A DNA stretch of 64,000 nt from positions 1 to 64,000 of the forward strand of contig JAFYYP010000025.1 in NCBI GenBank assembly GCA_017557505.1, in the 5' to 3' direction. Every line of letters begins with the position of its first letter. Positions within the stretch are counted from its first letter, which is position 1. Position numbers and translations under genes: made by a program. The notes under the pieces are model-generated. The model saw only the letters and a program-made list of their open reading frames with translations. It searched no databases and was not told where the DNA came from. Origin of the DNA: Bacillota bacterium (GTDB lineage: Bacteria > Bacillota > Clostridia > Peptostreptococcales > Anaerovoracaceae). Below, one piece after another: positions 48,961-57,518 of this stretch.

Positions 48961-50151
48961 TTACAGTAATCCGATCAGCACGTAGATCCAGTGCGCCGCC
49001 ACGCCGGCTGCGATGCCGCCGATCGTGTGAGCGATCAGCGCCTTGCCGGTCAGTTCCTTGCAGTGCAGGCTGTCCATCATGGACGTGTGCGTGCTGAGAT
49101 AGCCGCTCCAGCACATGCACATGGCCGTGAAGACCGCGACGTCTCCGGCCGCCAGCATGCCTTTGGTCGCAAGTCCTGCCGCCAGGGAAATGGCGGCGCC
49201 TGCTGCACCTAATGCGGTCACGGGAACGCCGATGGCCTGCGCGCTGCTGAAGCCGAACAGCGGTTCCAGGATGAAATTCAGTTTCGAAGCGATTGCCGGG
49301 ATCAGCCCGACGCCTTCGTATGCGGCGCCCGTGTACGGCCCCGTGTCCGCAGGCCCGTTCATCAGGATCATAACGAGCGTGCAGATGATGAGAACTCCAG
49401 GCACGATACCCGCGCCGAGTTTTAAGCCGTTCGCGCCGCCGTCCAGCAGAGCGCCCAGGATGCGGTTGCCGAGGTTGCCCTTGCGCACGAGGCGCTGACC
49501 CGGCTCCAGTTCGCCGATCTCGCTGTCATCCAGCGAGGGGAATACTTCCGGGGCTCCGACCTCCGTTCCGTACACCTTCTTTGTAAAGTGCAGCATGATG
49601 CGCGTGCTGAAGACCGCGCCGACCGTCGCGCCGACCAGGCCGACGACGACCGCCTTCACATACGACTCCCCGGTGATGGACGCGAGGGACAGCATGTACG
49701 TGCAGACGATCAGCCCCATGCCGAACGACGTGCCGATATTCGTAAGGGCGGGGAATTGATAAGCCTTGAAATAGTACTTGTAGCGGGGATTGGCCGTGAG
49801 TGCGAGGATGGCCGGATTGTCGGACAGGAACGTCGAGACGATGCCCAGCGACGCGGCGCCCGGCAGGCCGAAGACCGGCCGCATCAGGGGGCGGAGCAGT
49901 CGATCCATCAGTGCGACAAAGCCGAATTCCGTCAGGAGTTCGGATACAGCGCCCATGATGACGCACACCGCGACGATGTATAGGACGGTGTTGATCAGTA
50001 GATCGAACGCTGTTTTCATGATCGTGTTGATCATGTTCGCCATGCCCATCACGTGGGACAGGTAGGCAAAGAACGCAATAAAAATGACAGGGAAGACCGC
50101 GGTCTCCGCACTGAACGTTTTCTTTACCGTATACTTGCTGTCAGGATTCAT
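48961..50151 (-). CDS. Nucleoside-recognition (Gate) membrane protein, CD0519-like
   Basis: A 396-residue polytopic membrane protein with about ten helices. The two Gate/nucleoside-recognition repeats are visible, TFLSDNPAILAL near 107 and GAAGAAISLAAGLATKGML near 325, as in SpoVA/SpmA-like proteins and the CD0519/CD1768 family. It is presumably a transporter or sensor of a small solute; the substrate is not known. GAGGTG lies nine bases before the ATG. The gene is monocistronic, convergent with the YtcJ-like gene. Confidence 0.82.
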   Translation of the reverse strand: MNPDSKYTVKKTFSAETAVFPVIFIAFFAYLSHVMGMANMINTIMKTAFDLLINTVLYIVAVCVIMGAVSELLTEFGFVALMDRLLRPLMRPVFGLPGAASLGIVSTFLSDNPAILALTANPRYKYYFKAYQFPALTNIGTSFGMGLIVCTYMLSLASITGESYVKAVVVGLVGATVGAVFSTRIMLHFTKKVYGTEVGAPEVFPSLDDSEIGELEPGQRLVRKGNLGNRILGALLDGGANGLKLGAGIVPGVLIICTLVMILMNGPADTGPYTGAAYEGVGLIPAIASKLNFILEPLFGFSSAQAIGVPVTALGAAGAAISLAAGLATKGMLAAGDVAVFTAMCMCWSGYLSTHTSMMDSLHCKELTGKALIAHTIGGIAAGVAAHWIYVLIGLL

Positions 50152-50241
50152 CGAATACACACCTCGGCTCCTATCATACACTTTGCGGCAGCTTCCTGCA
50201 AGAATCGGCAGCCGCCCGTTTTTTTTATGCGGCTGTTGTGG

Positions 50242-50247
50242 TAAAAT
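50242..50247 (+). promoter_or_regulatory. Extended -10 for leaderless ecfA1
   Basis: TGGTAAAAT, nine bases before the ATG; no clear -35. Confidence 0.45.
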
Positions 50248-50256
50248 ATAAAAGTT

Positions 50257-51138
50257 ATGAGCAAAGAGACGGTCATACAACTGAAAGACATTTCGTTTTC
50301 GTACTACACCGAGAATGCGGATGGCACGCTGAACACCGACACGGACGTCACGATGAAGCACTCGGAGAAGCGGTTCGCACTGGACGGGGTCACGCTCGAC
50401 ATCGAGCGCGGCAGTTTTGTCGCGGTCGTCGGCAGCAATGGAAGCGGCAAATCCACGCTGGCCAAGCATCTGAACGCGCTGCTGCTGCCCACGTCCGGCG
50501 AAGTGCTGGTGTGCGGCATGTCCACGGCTGACCCGGACAACACCTGGGAGATCCGCCGCCGCTGCGGCATGGTGTTCCAGAATCCGGACAACCAGCTCGT
50601 TTCCTCCGTCGTGGAGGACGACGTCGCGTTCGGGCCGGAAAACCTGGGCGTCGAGCCTTCCGAGATCCGCAGCAGGGTGGACAACGCCCTGAATGCGGTC
50701 GGCATGTACGAGTTTCGCAAGAAGGGACCGCATCTGCTGTCCGGCGGCCAGAAACAGCGCATCGCGATCGCGGGCGTTTTAGCCATGCAGCCGGAGTGCA
50801 TCGTGTTCGACGAACCGACAGCCATGCTGGATCCTTCGGGCCGGGCGGGGATCCTGAAGATCATCCGCGGGCTGCACGAACAGGGCAAGACCGTCATCCT
50901 CATCACGCATTTCATGGAAGAGGCGGCGCAGGCGGAGCGCATCATCGTCATGGATCAGGGAAAGCCCATCCTGGATGAAACGCCCGCAAAGCTCTTCGCT
51001 CACGCGGAGCAGCTGAGCGCGCTCAATCTGCAGATGCCCTTCGGTGCGTCCATGGCGGCAAAGCTGTCGGCACGGGGCGTCGACCTGCCGGAAGGCATCA
51101 TCACGTCGGAAAGGCTGGCTGAGTGTCTATGCGGATAG
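50257..51138 (+). CDS. ecfA1: ECF transporter ATPase EcfA1
   Basis: A 293-residue ABC ATPase. Walker A is GSNGSGKST near 64-72, the Q-loop FQNPDNQLVSSVVEDDVAFG near 108, signature LSGGQKQR near 163 and Walker B CIVFDEPTAMLDPSG near 184, then the switch HFMEE. An insertion of about 15 residues (ENADGTLNTDTD start) near 15-35 is less usual. With EcfA2 and EcfT it forms the energizing module of vitamin uptake transporters. No Shine-Dalgarno sequence is seen and an extended -10 lies nine bases upstream, so translation is probably leaderless. Confidence 0.94.
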   Translation: MSKETVIQLKDISFSYYTENADGTLNTDTDVTMKHSEKRFALDGVTLDIERGSFVAVVGSNGSGKSTLAKHLNALLLPTSGEVLVCGMSTADPDNTWEIRRRCGMVFQNPDNQLVSSVVEDDVAFGPENLGVEPSEIRSRVDNALNAVGMYEFRKKGPHLLSGGQKQRIAIAGVLAMQPECIVFDEPTAMLDPSGRAGILKIIRGLHEQGKTVILITHFMEEAAQAERIIVMDQGKPILDETPAKLFAHAEQLSALNLQMPFGASMAAKLSARGVDLPEGIITSERLAECLCG

Positions 51139-51983
51139 AAGTAAAGGATCTCAGCTACATATACAGCGAAGGCATGCCCTTCGAATCCGTGGCGCTCGAG
51201 GACGTCAGTTTAACCGTGGAAAGCGGCGAATTTGCTGCGGTCATCGGACATACGGGCAGCGGCAAATCCACGCTGCTGATGCACTTGAACGGCCTGATGA
51301 AACCGACGCGCGGACAGGTGCTGGCCGACGGCGTCGACATCCATGAAAAGACGAAGGAGGCCCGCGAAGCCCGCAGAAAAGTCGGTCTGGTGTTCCAGTA
51401 TCCGGAGTACCAGCTGTTCGAAGAGACGGTTTTGAAAGACGTCTGCTTCGGTCCGAAGAATTACGGCTTTACGCCGGAGGAATGCGAGGCGAAAGCGATC
51501 GAAGCCCTGAAGCTCGTCGGCATCGACCCGGACGAAAAGGGCGGCGTCTCTCCGTTCGAACTGTCTGGCGGCGAAAAGCGGCGCGTGGCCATCGCAGGCG
51601 TGCTGGCCATGGATCCGCAGGTGCTGATCCTGGACGAACCGACCGCAGGCCTCGACCCGAAGGGTCACCGGGACATCCTCGATATGGTATGCCGCATCCA
51701 TAAGGAGAAGCATCTGACCATCCTGCTCGTCAGCCACAACATGGACGACGCGGCGAGGCTGGCCGACCGCATCCTCGTGCTTGATAAAGGCCGTCTCGCG
51801 ATGGACGGCACGCCGCAGGAAGTCTTCTCGCATTACGAGGAGCTGCACAGCATCGGCCTCAGCACCCCCTCGTCCTCAGAGCTGCTCCACCTCCTCAAAT
51901 CGAAGGGGTTAAACGTAAATACCAACATCTTCAATGAAGATGAAGCAGTAGAAGAAATACTTAAGGCAATACATGGCGCTTAA
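51123..51983 (+). CDS. ecfA2: ECF transporter ATPase EcfA2
   Basis: A 286-residue ABC ATPase with Walker A GHTGSGKST near 42, Q-loop FQYPEYQLFEETVLKDVCFG near 90, signature LSGGEKRR near 146 and Walker B LILDEPTAGLDPKG near 165. The start is taken as GTG because AAAGG stands eight bases upstream; an ATG two codons later is possible. It overlaps ecfA1 by 16 bases and ecfT by 11. The two ATPases form the heterodimer of the group II ECF module. Confidence 0.94.
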   Translation: MSMRIEVKDLSYIYSEGMPFESVALEDVSLTVESGEFAAVIGHTGSGKSTLLMHLNGLMKPTRGQVLADGVDIHEKTKEAREARRKVGLVFQYPEYQLFEETVLKDVCFGPKNYGFTPEECEAKAIEALKLVGIDPDEKGGVSPFELSGGEKRRVAIAGVLAMDPQVLILDEPTAGLDPKGHRDILDMVCRIHKEKHLTILLVSHNMDDAARLADRILVLDKGRLAMDGTPQEVFSHYEELHSIGLSTPSSSELLHLLKSKGLNVNTNIFNEDEAVEEILKAIHGA

Positions 51984-52782
51984 AGACATCACGCTCGGAC
52001 AATATTATCCCGGAGATTCCGCCATCCACCGTCTGGACCCGCGGACCAAACTCATCGGCACGATCCTTTTCCTCGTGTCGCTGTTTGTCGTAAAGAATTT
52101 CACGGGATTCCTGTTCTGCGCGATCTGCCTTGCCATTCTCGTCAAGATCTCCGGCGTCCCGTTCAGGTATATGGCGCGCGGCCTGAAAGCCGTCATTTTC
52201 CTGATCGTGTTCACTGCGCTCATCAATCTGTTCATGACCCCCGGAACGCCCATCTGGCAGTTCGGCATCCTGAAGATCGCCCGCGAGGGCATCTACCGCG
52301 CCTGCTTTATGGCGATCCGCCTCGTCATGCTCATCTTCGGGTCATCGCTGCTGACCCTCACGACGAAACCCGTGGCGCTCACCGACGGCATGGAACGCCT
52401 GCTGTCGCCCCTGAGCAAAATCGGCCTGCCGTCGCACGAACTGGCCATGATGATGACCATCGCGCTGCGTTTTATCCCGACGCTGCTCGACGAGACCGAT
52501 AAGATCATGAAGGCGCAGACGGCGAGAGGCGCGGATTTCGAGAGCGGCAATCTGAGAGAGCGGGCAAAAGGGCTCATCCCGCTGCTCGTGCCTCTGTTCG
52601 TGAGCGCGTTCCGCATCGCGGCCGACCTGGCTATGGCCATGGAAGCGCGCTGTTACCGCGGCGGAGACGGCCGCACCCGCATGAACGGCATGGCGTTTAC
52701 AAAGCTGGATACCGTCGCGGCCATCCTGCTGATCCTGTATTTCGCCGCGGTCATCGCCCTCGGCAGGCTGCCGTTGTTTTAA
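51973..52782 (+). CDS. ecfT: ECF transporter transmembrane protein EcfT
   Basis: A 269-residue membrane protein with five to six helices, the shared scaffold of ECF transporters. The two coupling motifs with the ARG signature are seen, AQTARGADFESG near 175 and MEARCYRGGDGRTRM near 220. It links the ATPases to exchangeable substrate-binding S components. No S component is encoded here, as expected for a group II system that serves several S proteins elsewhere in the genome. Confidence 0.94.
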   Translation: MALKDITLGQYYPGDSAIHRLDPRTKLIGTILFLVSLFVVKNFTGFLFCAICLAILVKISGVPFRYMARGLKAVIFLIVFTALINLFMTPGTPIWQFGILKIAREGIYRACFMAIRLVMLIFGSSLLTLTTKPVALTDGMERLLSPLSKIGLPSHELAMMMTIALRFIPTLLDETDKIMKAQTARGADFESGNLRERAKGLIPLLVPLFVSAFRIAADLAMAMEARCYRGGDGRTRMNGMAFTKLDTVAAILLILYFAAVIALGRLPLF

Positions 52783-53439
52783 ATGAGACAGAGAAAGGTC
52801 AAAAACAGAGATGAGATCTGCGCGGCCTGCGCAGGCTGGATCGCGGACGATCCCAGCGCGCTGAAGGGCCGCTGGCGCAGCCTCTTCGAAAACCCGCAGC
52901 AGCCTCTGCACGTGGAAATCGGTTCCGGCAAAGGACGCTTCATCTGCGAGATGGCGCGGCTGCACCCGGACGTCAATTTCATCGCCGTGGAAGGCGCGCC
53001 GAAGATCAACGTGCGCATCCTGCAGAAAGCGGCGGAGCTGGATCTGAAGAACCTCGTCGTGCTTATGGAATTCATCGGCAACGCGAGAGATTATTTCGCG
53101 GAAGGGGAACTGGACCGCATCTACCTGAACTTCAGCGACCCCTGGCCGAAGAAGCGCAATATCAAAAGACGCCTGACGCACCGCGACAAGCTGGCAGCCT
53201 ACGAATCCTGCGCGGCGCCCGGCGCACTGCTGCAGCTGAAGACAGACAACGACATGCTGTTTGCTTTCTCGCTGGACGAAATCCACAGCCGCGGTCTGCT
53301 GATCCGCTGGGTCACGCGCGACCTGCACCACTCTCCGTACGCGGCGCGCAACGTGCAGACCGAGTACGAGCAGAAGTTTTCCGGGGCAGGCAAGTCCATC
53401 AACTGTCTGCAGGCGGTGCTGAAGCAGGAACGTGCATAG
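52783..53439 (+). CDS. trmB: tRNA (guanine-N7)-methyltransferase
   Basis: A 218-residue SAM-dependent enzyme that methylates G46 of tRNA. The SAM site EIGSGKGRF lies near 46-54, AVEGAPK near 68 and the hallmark SDPWPKKRN near 121-129; substrate residues TDN and TEYEQKFSGAGK lie near the end. The ATG begins directly after the ecfT stop with no own ribosome site, so it depends on translational coupling. The union of ECF genes with trmB is probably just operon convenience. Confidence 0.94.
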   Translation: MRQRKVKNRDEICAACAGWIADDPSALKGRWRSLFENPQQPLHVEIGSGKGRFICEMARLHPDVNFIAVEGAPKINVRILQKAAELDLKNLVVLMEFIGNARDYFAEGELDRIYLNFSDPWPKKRNIKRRLTHRDKLAAYESCAAPGALLQLKTDNDMLFAFSLDEIHSRGLLIRWVTRDLHHSPYAARNVQTEYEQKFSGAGKSINCLQAVLKQERA

Positions 53440-53551
53440 AAATGCGAAAAGGGCGTTTCTTCTTCGCGCAATTGTGGTATTATTGTCTATAAGGCATAAC
53501 AATAATTTTTTGAGACGGGTCACCGGAAAGGGCACCCGCAAGGAGGATAAA

Positions 53552-54574
53552 ATGGCACTTAAATTAGGAATCAATGGCTTCGGCCGCATCGGCAGCATTG
53601 CGCTGCGCATCGCGCTGCAGCAGCCCGAAGTATTCGACGTCGTAGCGATCGCAAAGCGCGAAGCGGACATCGATTACATGATCTACATGCTCAAGTATGA
53701 TACGGTCTTCGGGCGCTTCCAGGGCAAGGTCGAAAAGGCGGAAGACGGCATGATCATCGACGGCAAGAAGATCCTTGTCTACAGCGAAGGCGACGCTTCC
53801 AAGATCCCCTGGGCTCAGCTCGGTGCAGAATACGTCATCGACGCGACCGGAGCTTACTTAAAGACCGAGGACGCATCCCAGCACCTCATCGGCGGAGCAA
53901 AGAAGATCATCATGTCCGCGCCCGCCAAGGATAAGGTGACCCCGACGTTCGTCTACGGCGTCAACCACGAAGAGTATAAGAGCGACATGGACATCGTTTC
54001 CGCAGCGAGCTGCACCACGAACTGCCTCGCTCCCATGTGCAAGGTCCTGCAGGATAACTACGGCATCGAGAACGGCTTCATGTCCACGATCCATGCCGCG
54101 ACTTCCAAGCAGAAAACCGTCGACGCCAAGTCCGTCAAGGACTGGAGAGCCGGCCGCAGCGTGTTCGGCAACATCATCCCGAGCACGACCGGCGCTGCAA
54201 AGGCAGTCGGACTCGTCATTCCCGAGATCAAGGGCAAGCTGACCGGCATCTCCTACAGAGTGCCCGTCGCGGACGCCTCCGTCGTCGACCTGAACGTCAA
54301 GCTGGTCAAGCCGACGAGCTATGAAGACATCTGCAAGAAGATGAAGGAAGCTTCTGAGACTTACCTGAAGGGCGTTGTCGAATATGTGGACGAAGACCTC
54401 GTTTCTTCCGACTTCATCGGCGACTCCGCTCCGACCGCTTTCGACGCGCGCATGGGCATCGAACTGAACGAATACTGGTTCAAGCTCGTCGCGTTCTACG
54501 ATAACGAATGGGGCTACACCGCGAACATGCTGAGACTGATCGCTCACATGGCGAAGGTAGACGGCAGAGCGTAA
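53552..54574 (+). CDS. gap: Glyceraldehyde-3-phosphate dehydrogenase, type I
   Basis: A 340-residue glycolytic enzyme. NAD-binding GINGFGRIG is at 6-14, the catalytic cysteine is C154 in SAASCTTNC and the histidine is in the following helix region; GSTTG-like PSTTGAAKAVGLVIPE near 210 binds phosphate. AGGAGGATAAA precedes the ATG, which is favoured over longer frames starting inside trmB. A terminator follows, located within the opposite-strand peptidase gene. The last ten codons overlap that gene's 3' end. Confidence 0.96.
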   Translation: MALKLGINGFGRIGSIALRIALQQPEVFDVVAIAKREADIDYMIYMLKYDTVFGRFQGKVEKAEDGMIIDGKKILVYSEGDASKIPWAQLGAEYVIDATGAYLKTEDASQHLIGGAKKIIMSAPAKDKVTPTFVYGVNHEEYKSDMDIVSAASCTTNCLAPMCKVLQDNYGIENGFMSTIHAATSKQKTVDAKSVKDWRAGRSVFGNIIPSTTGAAKAVGLVIPEIKGKLTGISYRVPVADASVVDLNVKLVKPTSYEDICKKMKEASETYLKGVVEYVDEDLVSSDFIGDSAPTAFDARMGIELNEYWFKLVAFYDNEWGYTANMLRLIAHMAKVDGRA

Positions 54575-54957
54575 GCAAGCGTCAGAACCGCAAACACTGC
54601 AATGAAAGGACCGAATGCGATTCGGTCCTTTTTGTGTGCTTTTTTCAGGAGAAGAAGGGCCGCCGCATAGATCCCGCCGGCCAGCATGGAGCCGCAGACG
54701 ATCTGCAGCAGCGCCCGGGGACCCAGACAGAATCCGAGCGCGCTGTACAGTTTGACGTCGCCCATACCCATGAAAGGGATAAGGGCGAGAGGCAGGGCAG
54801 CGGCGAGCAGCCGAGCAGGAATGGCTGCGTCGCTCAAGACTGGCGCAGCCGCCAGGAGAGCCAGCGTATACAGGTTCGGGATCGTATAGCTGCGCAGATC
54901 TTCGATCGAGATGCGGATGAGCCAGAAAACGGCCCAAAGAAAAAATATGGTATCCAT
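54544..54957 (-). CDS. Small A24-type prepilin peptidase
   Basis: A 137-residue membrane protein with four to five helices, the core of type IV prepilin/leader peptidases without the N-terminal methylase part. The two catalytic aspartates are in SIEDLRSYTIPN near 18 and GMGDVKLYSALG near 66. The ATG lies inside the stem of the fba terminator and has no ribosome site, so expression would need read-through or a different start. The 3' end overlaps gap by 31 bases on the other strand. No pilin genes are nearby. Confidence 0.72.
   Translation of the reverse strand: MDTIFFLWAVFWLIRISIEDLRSYTIPNLYTLALLAAAPVLSDAAIPARLLAAALPLALIPFMGMGDVKLYSALGFCLGPRALLQIVCGSMLAGGIYAAALLLLKKAHKKDRIAFGPFIAVFAVLTLAYALPSTFAM
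54605..54634 (+). terminator. Terminator of gap
   Basis: AAAGGACCGAAT, loop GCG, ATTCGGTCCTTT, then TT; it is embedded in the opposite-strand peptidase gene. Confidence 0.8.
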
Positions 54958-54977
54958 AGAAAATGGATACCATATTT
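54943..54977 (-). terminator. Terminator after fba, containing next start codon
   Basis: A perfect 15-bp stem (AAATATGGTATCCAT with its complement), 5-base loop, followed on the minus strand by a T tract. The ATG of the A24 peptidase lies in the distal arm. Confidence 0.75.
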
Positions 54978-54996
54978 TGGTAATTCTGTCAATCTT

Positions 54997-55926
54997 CTAT
55001 CTCTGGCCGCTGGCGTTCAGCACGTTGCGGATCTTGTGCTGCACCATGCGCTTGATGGCGTCCCTGGCCGGTCCCAGATACTTTCTGGGGTCGAAATCTT
55101 CGGGATGCTCGATGAAGTGGCGGCGGATCTCCGCGGTCATGGCCAGACGCAGGTCGGTGTCGATGTTCACCTTGCAGACGCCGTGCTTGACCGCCTCGAG
55201 GATCATGTCTTCGGGCACGCCCTGTGCGCCGGGAATGTTGCCGCCGTACTCGTTGCAGCGGGCGACGAACTCGGGCAGAACGGTGGATGCGCCGTGCAGC
55301 ACGAGCGGAGTGTCAGGGATAAGCTTGTGGATCTCTTCGAGTCTTTCGAAATCCAGATACGGCGTCCCCTTGAATTTGTAAGCACCGTGGCTGGTGCCGA
55401 TCGCGACGGCCAGCGAGTCTACGCCGGTGCGGGCGACGAATTCAGCCGCTTCTTCAGGCACGGTGAACGTGGCGTTGCGCGCGTCGACCTTGATGTTATC
55501 CTCGACGCCTGCCAGTTTGCCGAGCTCGGCTTCCACGACGACGCCGTGCGCGTGCGCGTAGTCCACGACCTCCTTGGTCAGGCGGATGTTTTCCTCGAAT
55601 TCGTGCTTGGAACCGTCGATCATGACGGAAGTGAAACCGTCGTCCACGCACTTCTTGCAGATGTCGAAATCTTCGCCGTGGTCGAGGTGCAGGCAGATGT
55701 CCAGCCCGGTATCGGCGATAGCCGCTTCCACCAGTTTCGTGAGGTAAATGGGCTTTGCGTATTTGCGCGCGCCGGCCGAGACCTGCAGGATCAGCGGGGC
55801 GTTCTCTTCCTGGGCCGCTTCGACGATGCCCTGGATGATCTCCATGTTGTTGACGTTGAAGGCTCCGACTGCGTAGTCCTTATCCAGCGCCTTCGCGAAC
55901 ATTTCCTTTGTGGTTACAAGTGCCAT
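54997..55926 (-). CDS. fba: Class II fructose-bisphosphate aldolase
   Basis: A 309-residue zinc aldolase of glycolysis. It has NVNNMEIIQGIVEAAQEENAP near 24, the zinc motif LHLDHGED near 78-85, and VVVEAELGKLAGVED near 129. The YGTVK/GGxS phosphate loops follow as VLHGASTVLP near 208-217. In the fold TIM barrel all metal ligands appear present. GGAGGTACGT precedes the ATG, 9 bases after the MltG-like gene on the same strand, so both can share a message. Confidence 0.94.
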   Translation of the reverse strand: MALVTTKEMFAKALDKDYAVGAFNVNNMEIIQGIVEAAQEENAPLILQVSAGARKYAKPIYLTKLVEAAIADTGLDICLHLDHGEDFDICKKCVDDGFTSVMIDGSKHEFEENIRLTKEVVDYAHAHGVVVEAELGKLAGVEDNIKVDARNATFTVPEEAAEFVARTGVDSLAVAIGTSHGAYKFKGTPYLDFERLEEIHKLIPDTPLVLHGASTVLPEFVARCNEYGGNIPGAQGVPEDMILEAVKHGVCKVNIDTDLRLAMTAEIRRHFIEHPEDFDPRKYLGPARDAIKRMVQHKIRNVLNASGQR

Positions 55927-55935
55927 ACGTACCTC

Positions 55936-56457
55936 CTACATCATGATATTGATGATCTGCTCGGCAGAACTGCCTTTCGGGATCTTGTAATTGCCGTATT
56001 TCAGCTTCATGGTGGCTCCCATCTCCTCGAGCTTTTCCATAAAGGCGTCGACGTCGCTGATGATGCCCTGCTCTTTCAGGATCTTGGCGATGCCCAGCGC
56101 GGAAGAACCTTTGGGGATCTCCACGAGGTAGTTGCCGTCCGCGTCTGTCTTAGCCGAGGGATTTTCTTCCCCGTCCGGTTCGACGGCGGGCGTCTGTTCG
56201 CCTTCCTGGCCTTCCTCGGGGGTCTGGGTCGAGATGTCTTCCGGATCCTCGTTGAAATCCTCGACGTTCGTCGGCGTCAGGTCCACGTCGGAGAAATCGA
56301 CTTCCCCGGTCTGGGTCTGTCCCTTGTCAGCGATATAATCCGGATAGGCCATGATGTTCGTGACCCGCCAGAAGATGATCGCCCCCGCGACCGCGATGAT
56401 CAGCAGCGCAACGAAGATGTCGTTATAGTCGTAGATCAGATCCTTGATTTTCTTCAT
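55936..56457 (-). CDS. Membrane protein with MltG N-terminal-like domain only
   Basis: A 173-residue protein with a basic cytoplasmic start, one membrane helix at about 16-36, an acidic threonine/glutamate-rich linker (about 50-110) and a C-terminal domain: VEIPKGSSALGIAKILKEQGI and later YGNYKIPKGSSAEQIINIMM. That block matches the LysM-like part of the MltG/YceG lytic transglycosylase, but the catalytic domain with its glutamate is absent. It is either a non-enzymatic peptidoglycan-binding relative or a remnant. AAAGGGGAACC precedes the ATG. It lies just upstream of fba, 9 bases apart. Confidence 0.72.
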   Translation of the reverse strand: MKKIKDLIYDYNDIFVALLIIAVAGAIIFWRVTNIMAYPDYIADKGQTQTGEVDFSDVDLTPTNVEDFNEDPEDISTQTPEEGQEGEQTPAVEPDGEENPSAKTDADGNYLVEIPKGSSALGIAKILKEQGIISDVDAFMEKLEEMGATMKLKYGNYKIPKGSSAEQIINIMM

Positions 56458-56521
56458 GTGGTTCCCCTTTCTGTATAATCCTAATACCATCAATAAGTTT
56501 ATCACATTGCGGCCTTTTATG

Positions 56522-56527
56522 GTATAC
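56522..56527 (+). promoter_or_regulatory. Extended -10 for leaderless rluA-like gene
   Basis: TGGTATACT with the ATG starting about nine bases after it; a weak TTATCA stands 18 bp upstream. Confidence 0.5.
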
Positions 56528-56537
56528 TGATTTAGTT

Positions 56538-57518
56538 ATGAGAGAAGTAACGATCACCGCCAACGACGCAGGACAGCGGCTGGACCGCTTTCTGAAGAAA
56601 TATCTGTGCAACGCGCCGCTCAGCCTCGTGTATAAAGCGATCCGCAAGGACGTCAAAGTCAACGGCAAACGCGCGAAAGAAGAGACGGTCCTCGCGGAAG
56701 GGGACGTACTGCAGCTGTATCTGGCAGACGGCGATCTGGATGCGCTGACCGAAAAGAAGCGCACGCGCGCACCGAAGCGCCAGTTCACGGTCGCTTACGA
56801 AGATGATAACGTGCTGGTCGTCTGCAAGCCGTTCGGTCTGCTCGTCCACGGCGACAGCAATGAAAAGAAAGATACGCTGGCGAACCAGGCGGTGGATTAC
56901 CTGATCGAAAAGGGGGACTACGTGCCCCGGCTGGAAAAGAGTTTCGTGCCTTCCCCTGTGCACCGGCTCGACCGCAATACGACGGGACTCGTCGTGTTCG
57001 GCAAGAACGCGCAGGCTCTGCGGACTTTAAGCGCAGCTCTTGCAAAGGACGAAGGTTTTACGAAATATTACAGCACCATCGTCTGCGGTGCCCTGCGAAA
57101 GGACCTGCATTTAAAGAATAAACTGCTGAAAGATGAAAAGACCAACAAGGTCCGTGTGCTGCCCGAATCCGCGGAGGAAGGCAAGTACATCGAGACGGTC
57201 GTGCGCCCCGTCTTTACGGATGGACGCTTTACTCTCGTCGAGGTGCAGCTTGTCACCGGGCGCAGCCATCAGATCCGCGCGCACCTGAAAAGCGCGGGTT
57301 ACCCGCTCATCGGTGACGCGAAATACGGAGACCGGAGGGTCAACGCGCAGATCGCAGACCGCACCGGTCTGACGACGCAGCTGCTGCATGCAAGACGCCT
57401 CGTCTTTACCGGGCTCGAAGAGCCCCTCGCATACCTGAACGGCGTGTCTGCCGAAGCGCCGCTCCCGCCCCAGTGGGCGTTCATCCAGAAAGAACTATTC
57501 GGCAAGGAGATCCTATGA
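56538..57518 (+). CDS. RluA-family pseudouridine synthase
   Basis: A 326-residue RNA pseudouridine synthase. An N-terminal S4 RNA-binding domain (RLDRFLKKYLCNAPLSLVYKAIRK start near 14) is followed by the catalytic domain with the aspartate D145 in HRLDRNTTGL, and the RSHQIRAHL motif near 243. RluC/RluD types modify 23S rRNA; which site cannot be told. No Shine-Dalgarno sequence is present; the extended -10 is nine bases upstream, indicating a leaderless message. The following lepB start overlaps its stop. Confidence 0.92.
   Translation: MREVTITANDAGQRLDRFLKKYLCNAPLSLVYKAIRKDVKVNGKRAKEETVLAEGDVLQLYLADGDLDALTEKKRTRAPKRQFTVAYEDDNVLVVCKPFGLLVHGDSNEKKDTLANQAVDYLIEKGDYVPRLEKSFVPSPVHRLDRNTTGLVVFGKNAQALRTLSAALAKDEGFTKYYSTIVCGALRKDLHLKNKLLKDEKTNKVRVLPESAEEGKYIETVVRPVFTDGRFTLVEVQLVTGRSHQIRAHLKSAGYPLIGDAKYGDRRVNAQIADRTGLTTQLLHARRLVFTGLEEPLAYLNGVSAEAPLPPQWAFIQKELFGKEIL

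Noticed and set aside
51123-52782. A substrate-binding S component within the ECF operon
   Set aside because: All neighbouring genes are accounted for (EcfA1, EcfA2, EcfT, TrmB); none has the S-component helix pattern.
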